A DNA stretch of 11,237 nt from Ghiorsea sp. (lineage in GTDB: Bacteria > Pseudomonadota > Zetaproteobacteria > Mariprofundales > Mariprofundaceae): assembly GCA_021772875.1 (NCBI GenBank), contig JAJFLD010000126.1:1-11237 (forward strand), read 5' to 3'. The position numbers were made by a program, and so were the translations under genes. Below, one piece after another: positions 1 to 5,888 of this stretch (position 1 is its first letter; every line of letters starts with the position of its first letter). The notes beneath the pieces are model-generated. The model was not told where the DNA came from and searched no databases. It saw nothing but the letters and a program-made list of their open reading frames with translations.

Positions 1-120
1 AAACAACATCGCCAACAACGGCACCATAATGCCACCACCGCCAATGCCCAATAATCCAGCAAAAAAACCAACAACCAGCCCTAATCCCAAATAGGGAATT
101 ATCCATACCCACTCAACCAT
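1..120 (-). CDS. TauE/SafE-family membrane transporter, N-terminal fragment
   Basis: Only the first 40 codons lie in the window; the gene continues past the left edge. The start is an ATG (complement of 118-120) with an AGGGA Shine-Dalgarno about 6 bases upstream. The fragment is one long hydrophobic segment (residues 5-40) containing the motif AGLLGIGGGG followed by IMVPLL, at about residues 21-36. This is the hallmark of the first helix of the TauE/SafE (TSUP) family of membrane proteins, which export or take up sulfite, sulfoacetate and other small organic or sulfur anions across the inner membrane. The substrate cannot be told from this fragment. It lies 74 bp downstream of the exported glutaredoxin-like gene on the same strand, so the two may be co-transcribed. 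A TACAAT box at 144-149 (read on the minus strand) could give it its own promoter, but I see no matching -35. Confidence 0.82.
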   Translation of the reverse strand, partial: MVEWVWIIPYLGLGLVVGFFAGLLGIGGGGIMVPLLAMLF

Positions 121-194
121 GTTTATCCCTATATGTTTTACTTATTGTACTACGCTCAGCCCACCTTAACGTGCCCCAATGACTCCAAGTCAGA

Positions 195-641
195 CTACTT
201 TATGTTCAGCGCTTTTACATATTCGCTTTCTATATAACCATGAATCTTAACGCCGTTAATCAGAGCAAAAGGCACACCTCTTTGCGAATCTAGTCGCTTT
301 TTCTTTAAAGCCGCAGCAGCGTTTTTTTCAATATCATAATCGGTAAAACGCACCTTGTTTTTGTGGAAAAATGCGCGTGCTTTCTTGCAATAAATACACC
401 AACTGGTTGAATAAAGCTCAACACGATTTTTCACTAACCCTACTCCATCATTTTTTACAGCGCTAACACTGCCACCTATATTTTCTGGGTTAATCGTTGA
501 AACCCTCACTTCATCTTCTACAGGTGGATTGTCAGAAAAGTATGTTGCCCCATTTTCATCTTTCCACTTATACAGTTGTGCGTCCGCCAACATTGTAAAC
601 AAAAACATCGAAATCAATACCATAACACATCGCAATAACAT
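195..641 (-). CDS. Exported DUF4124 domain-glutaredoxin fusion protein
   Basis: 148 aa. The start at 641 is preferred over the longer open frame (to 713) because a strong AGGAGGGGG site lies just before it and a clean signal peptide begins there: MLLR, a hydrophobic core, then LADA|Q at about residues 19-22. The mature protein opens with a DUF4124 module (LYKWKDENGATYFSDNPP, about residues 23-40), a short domain common at the N-terminus of exported proteobacterial proteins. A linker of about 30 residues leads to a glutaredoxin fold at about 73-148, with the redox motif C82-I-Y-C85 after a VELYSTSW strand, a GVP segment with the expected cis-proline, and an NG..I.GY element near the end. By family it should catalyse thiol-disulfide exchange, here in the periplasm rather than the cytoplasm. 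Its reductant and client are unknown. It is divergent from lnt and upstream of the TauE/SafE gene. Confidence 0.87.
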   Translation of the reverse strand: MLLRCVMVLISMFLFTMLADAQLYKWKDENGATYFSDNPPVEDEVRVSTINPENIGGSVSAVKNDGVGLVKNRVELYSTSWCIYCKKARAFFHKNKVRFTDYDIEKNAAAALKKKRLDSQRGVPFALINGVKIHGYIESEYVKALNIK

Positions 642-645
642 TGAA

Positions 646-654
646 CCCCCTCCT
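646..654 (-). promoter_or_regulatory. Strong ribosome binding site for the glutaredoxin-like gene
   Basis: On the minus strand this reads AGGAGGGGG, ending 4 bases before the ATG at 641. It is the strongest Shine-Dalgarno in this region and decides the start: the upstream in-frame codons back to 713 have no such site and would bury the signal peptide behind 24 extra residues. Confidence 0.8.
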
Positions 655-726
655 GCATCTATAACATATGCGCCAAACACACCCTTCACTTTAACAGCGC
701 AATGAGCAAGCATGTTAAAGCAAGGT

Positions 727-756
727 GTTGTTTTATGTTATCCCGTTGAAAACAAC
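727..756. repeat. 8-bp inverted repeat between the divergent grx-like and lnt genes
   Basis: GTTGTTTT (727-734) and AAAACAAC (749-756) are perfect inverse complements separated by 14 bases. The repeat lies in the 240-bp divergent intergenic region, about 85 bp upstream of the grx-like start and 125 bp upstream of lnt. No T-run follows on either strand, so it does not look like a terminator. It could be an operator half-site pair or chance; there is only one copy here. Confidence 0.4.
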
Positions 757-846
757 TATAGGCTAATGATTCGCCACTTTTACAGTGTGAACAAGATGTA
801 TCGCAGCATATATCCAACATACTCATGGAAAACATATTTTCTTTAA

Positions 847-875
847 ATGTCATATCCTGTTCATGATGCTAATAT
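847..875 (+). promoter_or_regulatory. Candidate sigma-70 promoter of the lnt operon
   Basis: ATGTCA at 847-852 (4/6 match to TTGACA), a 17-base spacer, then TAATAT at 870-875 (4/6 match to TATAAT) preceded by an extended -10 TGC at 867-869. lnt is the first gene of a plus-strand run facing away from its left neighbour, so a promoter must lie between 641 and 882. With usual spacing the transcript would begin at about 881-883, on the lnt ATG itself. This is a pattern match only. Confidence 0.35.
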
Positions 876-881
876 GCGCAC

Positions 882-2357
882 ATGAATCAGCGTATGACCA
901 TTACTATTGCCTTACTTTGTGGCGCAGCCATGCCCTTTGCTTTTGCCCCACACAATCTCATCGTGTTGGCATTACTAGGTTTGAGTGGTCTCTTGTATCT
1001 TATCATGCAACAACCCAAACATGCATTCAAACTGGGCTGGGCATTTGGTTTTGGCTGGTTTGGTTTTGGTGGCTGGTGGCTTGCCGATACCTTTCAAACC
1101 TATGGGCACTTGCCCTATATCGTAGGGCTTTTGGTTGTTGTTTTATTTGGCTTAGTGATGGGTTCTTTTATCGCTTTTTGGGCTTGGCTTGCCAGCAAGC
1201 TTAAACAAAAAGATACCGACTTATTTTGGCTTTTCCCGCTTATTGGTGTTTTAGAAGAATGGCTTCGTAGCTTTTTATTCACTGGCCTACCGTGGGCTGC
1301 TCTTGGCAATTTATTGTTAGAAACCCCTGCATCATCTTGGATAAGTATTTTTGGTAACTACGGTAGCACCCTGCTCCTTTTACTTGCAGTGAGCTCATTG
1401 GTTTTTTTGGCAACCACAACACATCGCAAACTCGCCGTTTTTGGTATCGCCGTTTGTTTATTAGCACTTATATTTTCACCCCACATTGAAGTACCATCGC
1501 AACCAACCCATCAAGCAGCATTGATTCAACCCAACACTGCCCAAGATCAAAAATGGGATGCCGATTATGCTCAAAAGATCATGTTTGGCTTGGCTAGACT
1601 CTCTGCCCAAGCAGGTGATGTGGACATCATCGTCTGGCCAGAAGCTGCCGTACCTATGTATTTATCGCGTACGCCAAACTGGAACGCATGGCTGACCGAG
1701 CAAATCAATACTTGGCATGCACCCGTTATTTTTGGCGGCATCAAACTCATCGACAACCCAAACAATAAACCTAAAAAATCGCAAAGTGTTCTCTTTTTAG
1801 CCCAACAAAATGAAGCCATACGGCCATTTGTTGGCAAACATCATCTTGTGCCTTTTGGTGAATATGTGCCGTCTTGGATACCATGGTTAAGCAAACTTGT
1901 GCCCGACATTGGCGACTTTGAACAAGCAACCGACAACGGTGTTTTAACCGTTGGTGAACAAAAGTTTGGTGCTCTTATTTGTTATGAATCTATTTTCTCG
2001 GATGAAGCCGCCGCAAGAATAGAACAAGGGGCCAATGTGCTCATCGTTGCCACCAATGATGCTTGGTATGGCAAAAGCCCAGCAACTTGGCAGCATACCC
2101 AAGCTGCACAAGTTCGTGCCATAGAAACGGGCCGTTATGTCTTGCGCGCTGCAAACACTGGCATTTCAGCAATCATTGCCCCTGACGGTACAATTCAAAA
2201 AACTATACCTTGGTGGCAGCCTGGTATTTTGATTGGTCGCTATCAGCCATTAACCCATATCACGCTTTACCAACGATGGGGAAACTTGCCCATTTTAATC
2301 TTAGCCTTTTCAGGGTTAGGTTTTGGGCTCATTCGTATGTACAGGAGTAAACCATGA
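882..2357 (+). CDS. lnt: Apolipoprotein N-acyltransferase
   Basis: 491 aa, close to the usual length of about 500. Lnt is the inner-membrane enzyme that transfers an acyl chain from phospholipid to the free amino group of the lipidated cysteine, the last step in making triacylated lipoproteins. The N-terminal half (about 1-200) holds the expected run of membrane helices. A nitrilase-like domain (about 210-445) carries the catalytic triad: E254 in WPEAAVP, K319 in GKHHLVPFGEYVP and C367 in ICYES, with spacing like that of the E. coli enzyme. A final helix (about 467-485) anchors the C-terminus. The next gene, gpsA, starts inside its stop codon (ATGA), so the two are translationally coupled. 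The ATG at 882 has no recognisable Shine-Dalgarno; M5 at 894 has none either. The frame is intact with all key residues. Confidence 0.97.
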   Translation: MNQRMTITIALLCGAAMPFAFAPHNLIVLALLGLSGLLYLIMQQPKHAFKLGWAFGFGWFGFGGWWLADTFQTYGHLPYIVGLLVVVLFGLVMGSFIAFWAWLASKLKQKDTDLFWLFPLIGVLEEWLRSFLFTGLPWAALGNLLLETPASSWISIFGNYGSTLLLLLAVSSLVFLATTTHRKLAVFGIAVCLLALIFSPHIEVPSQPTHQAALIQPNTAQDQKWDADYAQKIMFGLARLSAQAGDVDIIVWPEAAVPMYLSRTPNWNAWLTEQINTWHAPVIFGGIKLIDNPNNKPKKSQSVLFLAQQNEAIRPFVGKHHLVPFGEYVPSWIPWLSKLVPDIGDFEQATDNGVLTVGEQKFGALICYESIFSDEAAARIEQGANVLIVATNDAWYGKSPATWQHTQAAQVRAIETGRYVLRAANTGISAIIAPDGTIQKTIPWWQPGILIGRYQPLTHITLYQRWGNLPILILAFSGLGFGLIRMYRSKP

Positions 2358-3352
2358 ATCAACAACGTGTATCCGTTTGGGGCGCAGGTTCATGGGGCAC
2401 GGCTTTGGCTATGGTGCTTGCCAAACATGGGCGGCAAGTTGATTTGATTGCCCGCACCAAAGAGGCTGCGGATATCCTAAATAAAGATCGTGAAAACGCC
2501 CGTTATTTACAAGGCATGCCTTTCCCTGATTCCCTTCAGGCAATAGGGCAGGATGATGCACAATTACCCCAAATTTTAAACCAATCCTTTGCTACTGTTT
2601 TAGCCCTTCCCTGCTCTGCTGCTGAAACAGCTTTGATACAACTCAAAAACTACAACCACCCTGTCATTGCTGCTTGCAAAGGTATCAACCCTACCACTTT
2701 AGAACGTGTGGATGAATTGCTCATTCGTTTTATTGGAAAAGAGAGAACAACACTACTCTCTGGCCCATCCTTTGCCGCAGAAGTCGCATCTGGTAAACCT
2801 ACAGCCATTACACTGGCTGCCAGCAACCTTGAGCTGGCAAAAGAGGTTTCCATCCTTTTTGATGATTGTAATTTTCGCGTGTATACCAGCAATGATTTAG
2901 TTGGCGTGGCATTAGGTGGTGCACTCAAAAACATCATCGCCATAGCTGCTGGCATCGCAGAAGGCATGAACTTAGGACACAATGCCATGGCAGCCCTTGT
3001 CACACGTGGTATCGCTGAAATATCACGCTTAACCGCCGCATGTGGTGGCCAAGCTGAAACCATGGCTGGATTATCTGGACTTGGGGATTTGCTTTTGACA
3101 TGTACGGGTAGCTTATCTCGCAATCGCAAAATGGGCGTGGCTTTGGCATCAGGATTGAATGCCAAAGAAGCACGAAAATATGTTGGCCAAGTGGTTGAAG
3201 GCGAAAGAACAGCCGCGGCTGCAGTTCTACTCGCAGAAAAGTACAACATTGATATGCCTATCACCCAGACAGTGCATGCTGTTTTACAAGGTGAAACATC
3301 ACCCAAGCAAGCTTTGAAATTATTACTAGAGCGCCCTGAGCGCCATGAATGA
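2354..3352 (+). CDS. gpsA: NAD(P)-dependent glycerol-3-phosphate dehydrogenase
   Basis: 332 aa, full length. It reduces dihydroxyacetone phosphate to sn-glycerol 3-phosphate, the backbone precursor of membrane phospholipids, in the cytoplasm. The N-terminal Rossmann fold shows the dinucleotide-binding WGAGSWGTALA at about 9-19. Further family motifs are ACKGI (about 107-111), LLSGPSFAAEVA (about 134-145), the catalytic-lysine segment ALGGALKNIIAIAAGI with K192, GLSGLGDLLLTC (about 239-250) and SRNRKMG (about 255-261), which contacts the cofactor. The start overlaps the lnt stop as ATGA and has AGGAG at 2343-2347, so it can be translated by coupling or independently. Its last 8 bases overlap the Smr-domain gene. 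Clustering with lnt links phospholipid precursor supply with an enzyme that consumes phospholipid acyl chains; that functional link is inference. Confidence 0.98.
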   Translation: MNQQRVSVWGAGSWGTALAMVLAKHGRQVDLIARTKEAADILNKDRENARYLQGMPFPDSLQAIGQDDAQLPQILNQSFATVLALPCSAAETALIQLKNYNHPVIAACKGINPTTLERVDELLIRFIGKERTTLLSGPSFAAEVASGKPTAITLAASNLELAKEVSILFDDCNFRVYTSNDLVGVALGGALKNIIAIAAGIAEGMNLGHNAMAALVTRGIAEISRLTAACGGQAETMAGLSGLGDLLLTCTGSLSRNRKMGVALASGLNAKEARKYVGQVVEGERTAAAAVLLAEKYNIDMPITQTVHAVLQGETSPKQALKLLLERPERHE

Positions 3353-3863
3353 TGCAGATTTATTTGCTCAACTTATGGGGCAAGTAGAGCCTTTAAACAA
3401 AGGAAAGACACGTGTATTAACACAAAAAACCAAAACCAAGCATGAAATTCTACGCAACTTGGAACAGCAAGAAACCACTCAACGGCAAGTTGCAAAAAAC
3501 GAAAGTTTAAGTGTGCAGCGTACTGAGCCTTGGTTGCTTCGTGCCGATGGTGTTGCTTCTAAAGACATTAAAAAACTAGCCCAAAATAAGCTCAAACATG
3601 AACTCGACCTGCACGGTTTAAATCAAAAAGAAAGCGTCGCCGCACTCACTAATTTTTTTCACCATGCCTTGGTTGAAAACATCCGCCAAATCAGTGTCGT
3701 GCATGGAAAAGGCAATCACTCCCAAGGTAAATCCGTGCTCAAAGATACAACTTACCACTGGTTAGAATTTGGTGAATACGCAAGTCACATCCTAGCTGCT
3801 ATTCCTGCCAGCCAAAGCAAAGGTGGTGCATGCAATATCCTATTGCGGAAAAACAATCCTTAG
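3345..3863 (+). CDS. Smr-domain endonuclease-like protein (SmrA type)
   Basis: 172 aa. The N-terminal half (1-80) is polar, rich in Lys and Gln, and probably flexible. The C-terminal half (about 83-168) is an Smr domain, named after the MutS2 C-terminus, with the motifs LDLHGL (87-92), VVHGKG (118-123) and a final GGACNILLRK (160-169). Smr domains are nucleic-acid endonucleases; the E. coli members are SmrA (YdaL) and SmrB, the latter cutting mRNA at collided ribosomes. The N-terminal pattern LF..LM..VEPL and the ending GAC...LRK resemble SmrA as I recall it, while the intact LDLHG motif is better preserved than in that protein. It overlaps gpsA by 8 bases and is the last gene of the lnt-gpsA operon. 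The substrate is not readable from sequence. No clear terminator lies in the 25 bp before the convergent lipoprotein gene. Confidence 0.88.
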   Translation: MNDADLFAQLMGQVEPLNKGKTRVLTQKTKTKHEILRNLEQQETTQRQVAKNESLSVQRTEPWLLRADGVASKDIKKLAQNKLKHELDLHGLNQKESVAALTNFFHHALVENIRQISVVHGKGNHSQGKSVLKDTTYHWLEFGEYASHILAAIPASQSKGGACNILLRKNNP

Positions 3864-3888
3864 TTTGTCAAACGATGATGCTCGCAGC

Positions 3889-4236
3889 TTACTTACAAGT
3901 CTGATCCTGATAAGAAGCTAACGTGCTCACAGCTGCAAAACCAAGTGTTTCCGCCTTAGCAAGGTTTGTATGATCAACTTGATAAATATTAATAGCACCC
4001 GTAGCAGTGCCACAAACTGTTGGATGGGCAAGCCCATCTTGACCTTTCTGCGAACAAATCACAGCCACGCCAGCATTGCTTAGCTCTGCTGCCATCACTG
4101 TCACAGCAGTGCCTACGCTGCCGCACTGCACCGATCCATCATACTTAAATACTTTCACTGTTGTTGCAGAAGTTCCTCCGCAGCCAGAGCCAAGAACTGC
4201 AAGTGTTATTCCTATACCATAGAATAACTTCTTCAT
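3889..4236 (-). CDS. Small cysteine-rich exported protein, probable lipoprotein
   Basis: 115 aa. The start at 4236 is chosen because AGGGGAAG lies 5 bases upstream and a signal peptide starts at once (MKK, then a hydrophobic core to residue 15). The open frame could extend 9 codons upstream to 4263, which would put the signal peptide inside the protein. The sequence VLGSG|CGG gives a lipidation cysteine at C19, but position -3 is Gly with Leu at -4, so the lipobox is atypical and ordinary signal-peptidase cleavage is an alternative. Gly at +2 would favour the outer membrane. The mature part has four more cysteines (C38, C61, C75, C114), enough for two disulfides, and a conserved-looking core (AGVAVICSQKGQDG, VCGTATGAINIYQV, ETLGFAAVSTL). 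I recognise no named domain. It follows thiG on the same strand with an 80-bp gap containing an inverted repeat, so it may have its own control. Confidence 0.8.
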   Translation of the reverse strand: MKKLFYGIGITLAVLGSGCGGTSATTVKVFKYDGSVQCGSVGTAVTVMAAELSNAGVAVICSQKGQDGLAHPTVCGTATGAINIYQVDHTNLAKAETLGFAAVSTLASYQDQTCK

Positions 4237-4241
4237 CTTTA

Positions 4242-4249
4242 CTTCCCCT
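4242..4249 (-). promoter_or_regulatory. Ribosome binding site deciding the lipoprotein start
   Basis: Reads AGGGGAAG on the minus strand, 5 bases before the ATG at 4236. It fixes the start at MKKLFYG rather than the in-frame upstream codon at 4263, which would include this site inside the coding region. Confidence 0.7.
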
Positions 4250-4250
4250 A

Positions 4251-4279
4251 ATATAACTTTCACTTGTTAGAAGTTATAT
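4251..4279. repeat. 9-bp inverted repeat upstream of the lipoprotein-like gene
   Basis: ATATAACTT (4251-4259) and AAGTTATAT (4271-4279) are perfect inverse complements around an 11-base spacer, with half-site centres 20 bp apart (about two helical turns). On the minus strand it sits 15-43 bases upstream of the lipoprotein ATG, ending right next to the Shine-Dalgarno. It lacks a following T-run, so a terminator for thiG is unlikely. It could be a dimeric operator or an RNA hairpin next to the ribosome binding site. The arms are AT-rich, so chance is not excluded. Confidence 0.5.
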
Positions 4280-4316
4280 GAGTTGATGGATAATGAAACT
4301 ACCAACTTGGCATCGG

Positions 4317-5096
4317 TTAATCCCAGATATAACCTTCCGAGGGTGAACTAGCCGAGGCAAAGGCACGTTTTTGCATACGGCCAGCAAGAAAGGCTTTACG
4401 GCCACCACGCACGGCATCACGCATGGCTTCTGCCATCAAACATTCGTTTTTAGCTTCGGCAATGGCGGTGTTAATCAACACCGCGTCGGCACCCAATTCC
4501 ATAGATTTGGCTGCATCAGAAGCAGTGCCAATGCCCGCATCAACCACAATCGGTACATTGGCACGTTCTTTAATCACACGGATATTAAAAGGATTGGCAA
4601 GGCCACGCCCTGAACCAATAGGATTACCCAATGGCATCACTGCCACACAACCAATTTCTTCCAAGCGTGTTGCCACAATCGGATCATCATTGGTATATAC
4701 CATCACTTGAAACCCTTCTTTCACCAACACTTCTGCGGCTTTAATGGTTTCAACAACATTAGGATACAAGGTTTGTGTATCACCCAACACTTCCAATTTT
4801 ACCAAATCCCAGCCGCCTGCTTCCCTAGCGAGCCTAAGGGTGCGAATAGCGTCTTCAGCATTAAAACAACCCGCCGTGTTAGGCAGAATAGTGTATTTTT
4901 TAGGGTCGATATAATCGAGTAGGTTTTCTTTGTCTGCTTCGGTAATATTCACGCGACGCACAGCAACCGTAATCATTTCGGCATCAGCTGCTTCTGTTGC
5001 CAACTTGGTCGTCTCAAAATCTTTGTATTTGCCTGAGCCTACAATCAAACGTGATGTAAATTCATAACTTCCTACTTTAAACATGTCCTTGCTCAT
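4317..5096 (-). CDS. thiG: Thiazole synthase
   Basis: 259 aa from the ATG at 5096. ThiG builds the thiazole phosphate ring of thiamine from 1-deoxy-D-xylulose 5-phosphate, dehydroglycine and the sulfur carried as thiocarboxylate on ThiS. It is a TIM-barrel enzyme of the cytoplasm. Family motifs are SRLIVGSGKY (about 15-24), LPNTAGC (about 71-77), WDLVKLEVLGD with the Schiff-base lysine K100, YTNDDP (about 134-139), PLGNPIGSGRGL (about 155-166), VDAGIGTASDAA (about 185-196) and the C-terminal AFASASSPSEG. An 8-codon upstream extension is rejected because it would overlap thiS and ignore the AGGAG at 5105-5109. thiS ends 13 bases upstream, so the two are co-transcribed and make stoichiometric partners. 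The frame is intact. The partner genes thiF and thiH or thiO are not in this window. Confidence 0.97.
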   Translation of the reverse strand: MSKDMFKVGSYEFTSRLIVGSGKYKDFETTKLATEAADAEMITVAVRRVNITEADKENLLDYIDPKKYTILPNTAGCFNAEDAIRTLRLAREAGGWDLVKLEVLGDTQTLYPNVVETIKAAEVLVKEGFQVMVYTNDDPIVATRLEEIGCVAVMPLGNPIGSGRGLANPFNIRVIKERANVPIVVDAGIGTASDAAKSMELGADAVLINTAIAEAKNECLMAEAMRDAVRGGRKAFLAGRMQKRAFASASSPSEGYIWD

Positions 5097-5104
5097 TCCA
5101 TAGA

Positions 5105-5109
5105 CTCCT
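5105..5109 (-). promoter_or_regulatory. Ribosome binding site of thiG
   Basis: AGGAG on the minus strand, 8 bases before the ATG at 5096 and directly after the thiS stop codon at 5110-5112. It supports the 259-aa ThiG start over the longer open frame. Confidence 0.75.
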
Positions 5110-5307
5110 TTAGCCGCCACCGATCATATGCACAATTTCGATGCGATTGCCTTCTTTTAAGGCTGTTGTTGCATAGGCACTTTTTGCTACAACTTCGAGA
5201 TCACACTCTACGGCGAGCATGCGCGTCTCCAAACCAAGCTCAGCAATCAATTGGGCAACTGTTGTTGCTGCAATTTCCTTTTCTTCACCGTTGAGTTGGA
5301 TTTTCAT
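5110..5307 (-). CDS. thiS: Sulfur carrier protein ThiS
   Basis: 65 aa from the ATG at 5307, the usual size of ThiS. It is a ubiquitin-like (beta-grasp) protein whose C-terminal glycine is adenylated by ThiF and converted to a thiocarboxylate that gives sulfur to ThiG. The sequence starts MKIQLNGEEKEI, has the central LIAELGLETRMLAVE segment and the late G-NRIEIVHMIGGG, ending in the obligatory Gly-Gly. AAGGC lies about 7 bases upstream of the chosen start; the open frame extends 7 codons further, to a start without a Shine-Dalgarno. It is the first gene of the minus-strand thiS-thiG unit and is divergent from the TPR gene across 116 bp. I see no TPP riboswitch in that leader. Confidence 0.95.
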   Translation of the reverse strand: MKIQLNGEEKEIAATTVAQLIAELGLETRMLAVECDLEVVAKSAYATTALKEGNRIEIVHMIGGG

Positions 5308-5342
5308 AAAAATGCCTTTTTTAATCAATTTTTATCATTTTT

Positions 5343-5372
5343 TTGCCCAAATAAGTTAAAAAAAGCCATAAT
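5343..5372 (+). promoter_or_regulatory. Candidate promoter of the TPR-aroQ-accBC operon
   Basis: TTGCCC at 5343-5348 (4/6 match to TTGACA), an 18-base spacer and CATAAT at 5367-5372 (5/6 match to TATAAT) lie in the divergent region upstream of the TPR gene. Transcription would start at about 5379, giving a leader of about 45 bases to the ATG at 5424. A second match, TTGACC at 5388-5393 with TAATGT at 5411-5416 and a 17-base spacer, is possible but would start transcription on that ATG. Pattern match only. Confidence 0.42.
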
Positions 5373-5423
5373 GTCACAAAACATCATTTGACCCTTATTT
5401 GTTTCGCAGGTAATGTGAGCCGC

Positions 5424-5888
5424 ATGTTAGCAGCTTCTACAGAGAATATGGAAGGGCTAGGTTCGCCTAATGCCTCCTCTAAAAACCCCGATGCGCCAAA
5501 GCCGCGCATTTGGTTGGGTGTGAAAGCTGGTTTGAAAGAAGCCAAAAGTGCCATTGACAACAAAAATTTAACTTTAGCCGAACAACTTTTACGCGAAATT
5601 TTAGAGTTTGCTCCAGCTGAACCTGAGCCATGGCATATTCTTGCTGCCATTCTCAATAAACATGGGCAACTTGATGAAGCTAGAGAATGTTTAAAACGCA
5701 CCTTAAAAATTCAAGCAACCAACATTGAGCTGCAATCTGATTTACCTGTTTCTAAACGCATGGCAAAACTTTTGTGGGCGCAAGAAGACAATGTAGCAGC
5801 GCTTAATATGCTGGCCGAGCTACTACTCAATTTACCCGAAGATACAGAACTACAAGCATTACAACAAACATGGACATCCACCTCATGA
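5424..5888 (+). CDS. Tetratricopeptide-repeat protein
   Basis: 154 aa from the ATG at 5424. After a polar, Pro/Ser-rich N-terminus (1-30) come helix pairs of TPR type: about 35-67 (AKSAIDNKNLTLAEQLLREILEF), about 68-98 (PWHILAAILNKHGQLDEARE) and a looser third at about 113-142 (LLWAQEDNVAALNMLAELLL). TPRs are protein-binding scaffolds, so a role in assembling or tethering another protein is likely; the partner is unknown. There is no signal peptide or membrane helix, so it is probably cytoplasmic. The start is uncertain: GTG at 5415 has an AGG just upstream, and TTG at 5388 would add 12 residues but coincides with a -35-like box. Its stop overlaps the aroQ start as ATGA, so the two are translationally coupled and it heads the aroQ-accB-accC run. 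Confidence 0.78.
   Translation: MLAASTENMEGLGSPNASSKNPDAPKPRIWLGVKAGLKEAKSAIDNKNLTLAEQLLREILEFAPAEPEPWHILAAILNKHGQLDEARECLKRTLKIQATNIELQSDLPVSKRMAKLLWAQEDNVAALNMLAELLLNLPEDTELQALQQTWTSTS

Noticed and set aside
778..816. Alternative lnt promoter with TTTACA or TGAACA and a TATATC box.
   Set aside because: Spacers are 23-24 or 15 bases, outside or at the edge of the working range, and matches are weaker than for the extended -10 at 867-875.
826..867. A 13-codon open frame upstream of lnt (ATG at about 826, stop TGA at 865-867) as a possible leader peptide.
   Set aside because: It has no Shine-Dalgarno, no informative codons, and lies upstream of the candidate transcription start; such frames occur by chance.
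2650..3306. A 218-codon open frame on the minus strand across gpsA.
   Set aside because: It is antisense to the clearly conserved gpsA, has no ribosome site or recognisable protein pattern, and comes from codon bias on the other strand.
3864..3888. A terminator between the Smr gene and the convergent lipoprotein-like gene.
   Set aside because: Only a 5-bp palindrome (GTTTG/CAAAC around one base) is seen, overlapping the Smr stop region, with no T-run after it on the plus strand.
5372..5377. GTGACA (minus strand) as a -35 box for thiS, overlapping the TPR promoter.
   Set aside because: It matches 5 of 6 bases of the consensus, but no -10 better than 3 of 6 is found at 15-18 bases, so I did not call a promoter.
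5308..5423. A TPP riboswitch upstream of thiS.
   Set aside because: Neither the CTGAGA element nor the other conserved THI-box sequences are visible in the minus-strand leader, and 116 bp of divergent space is also tight for one.
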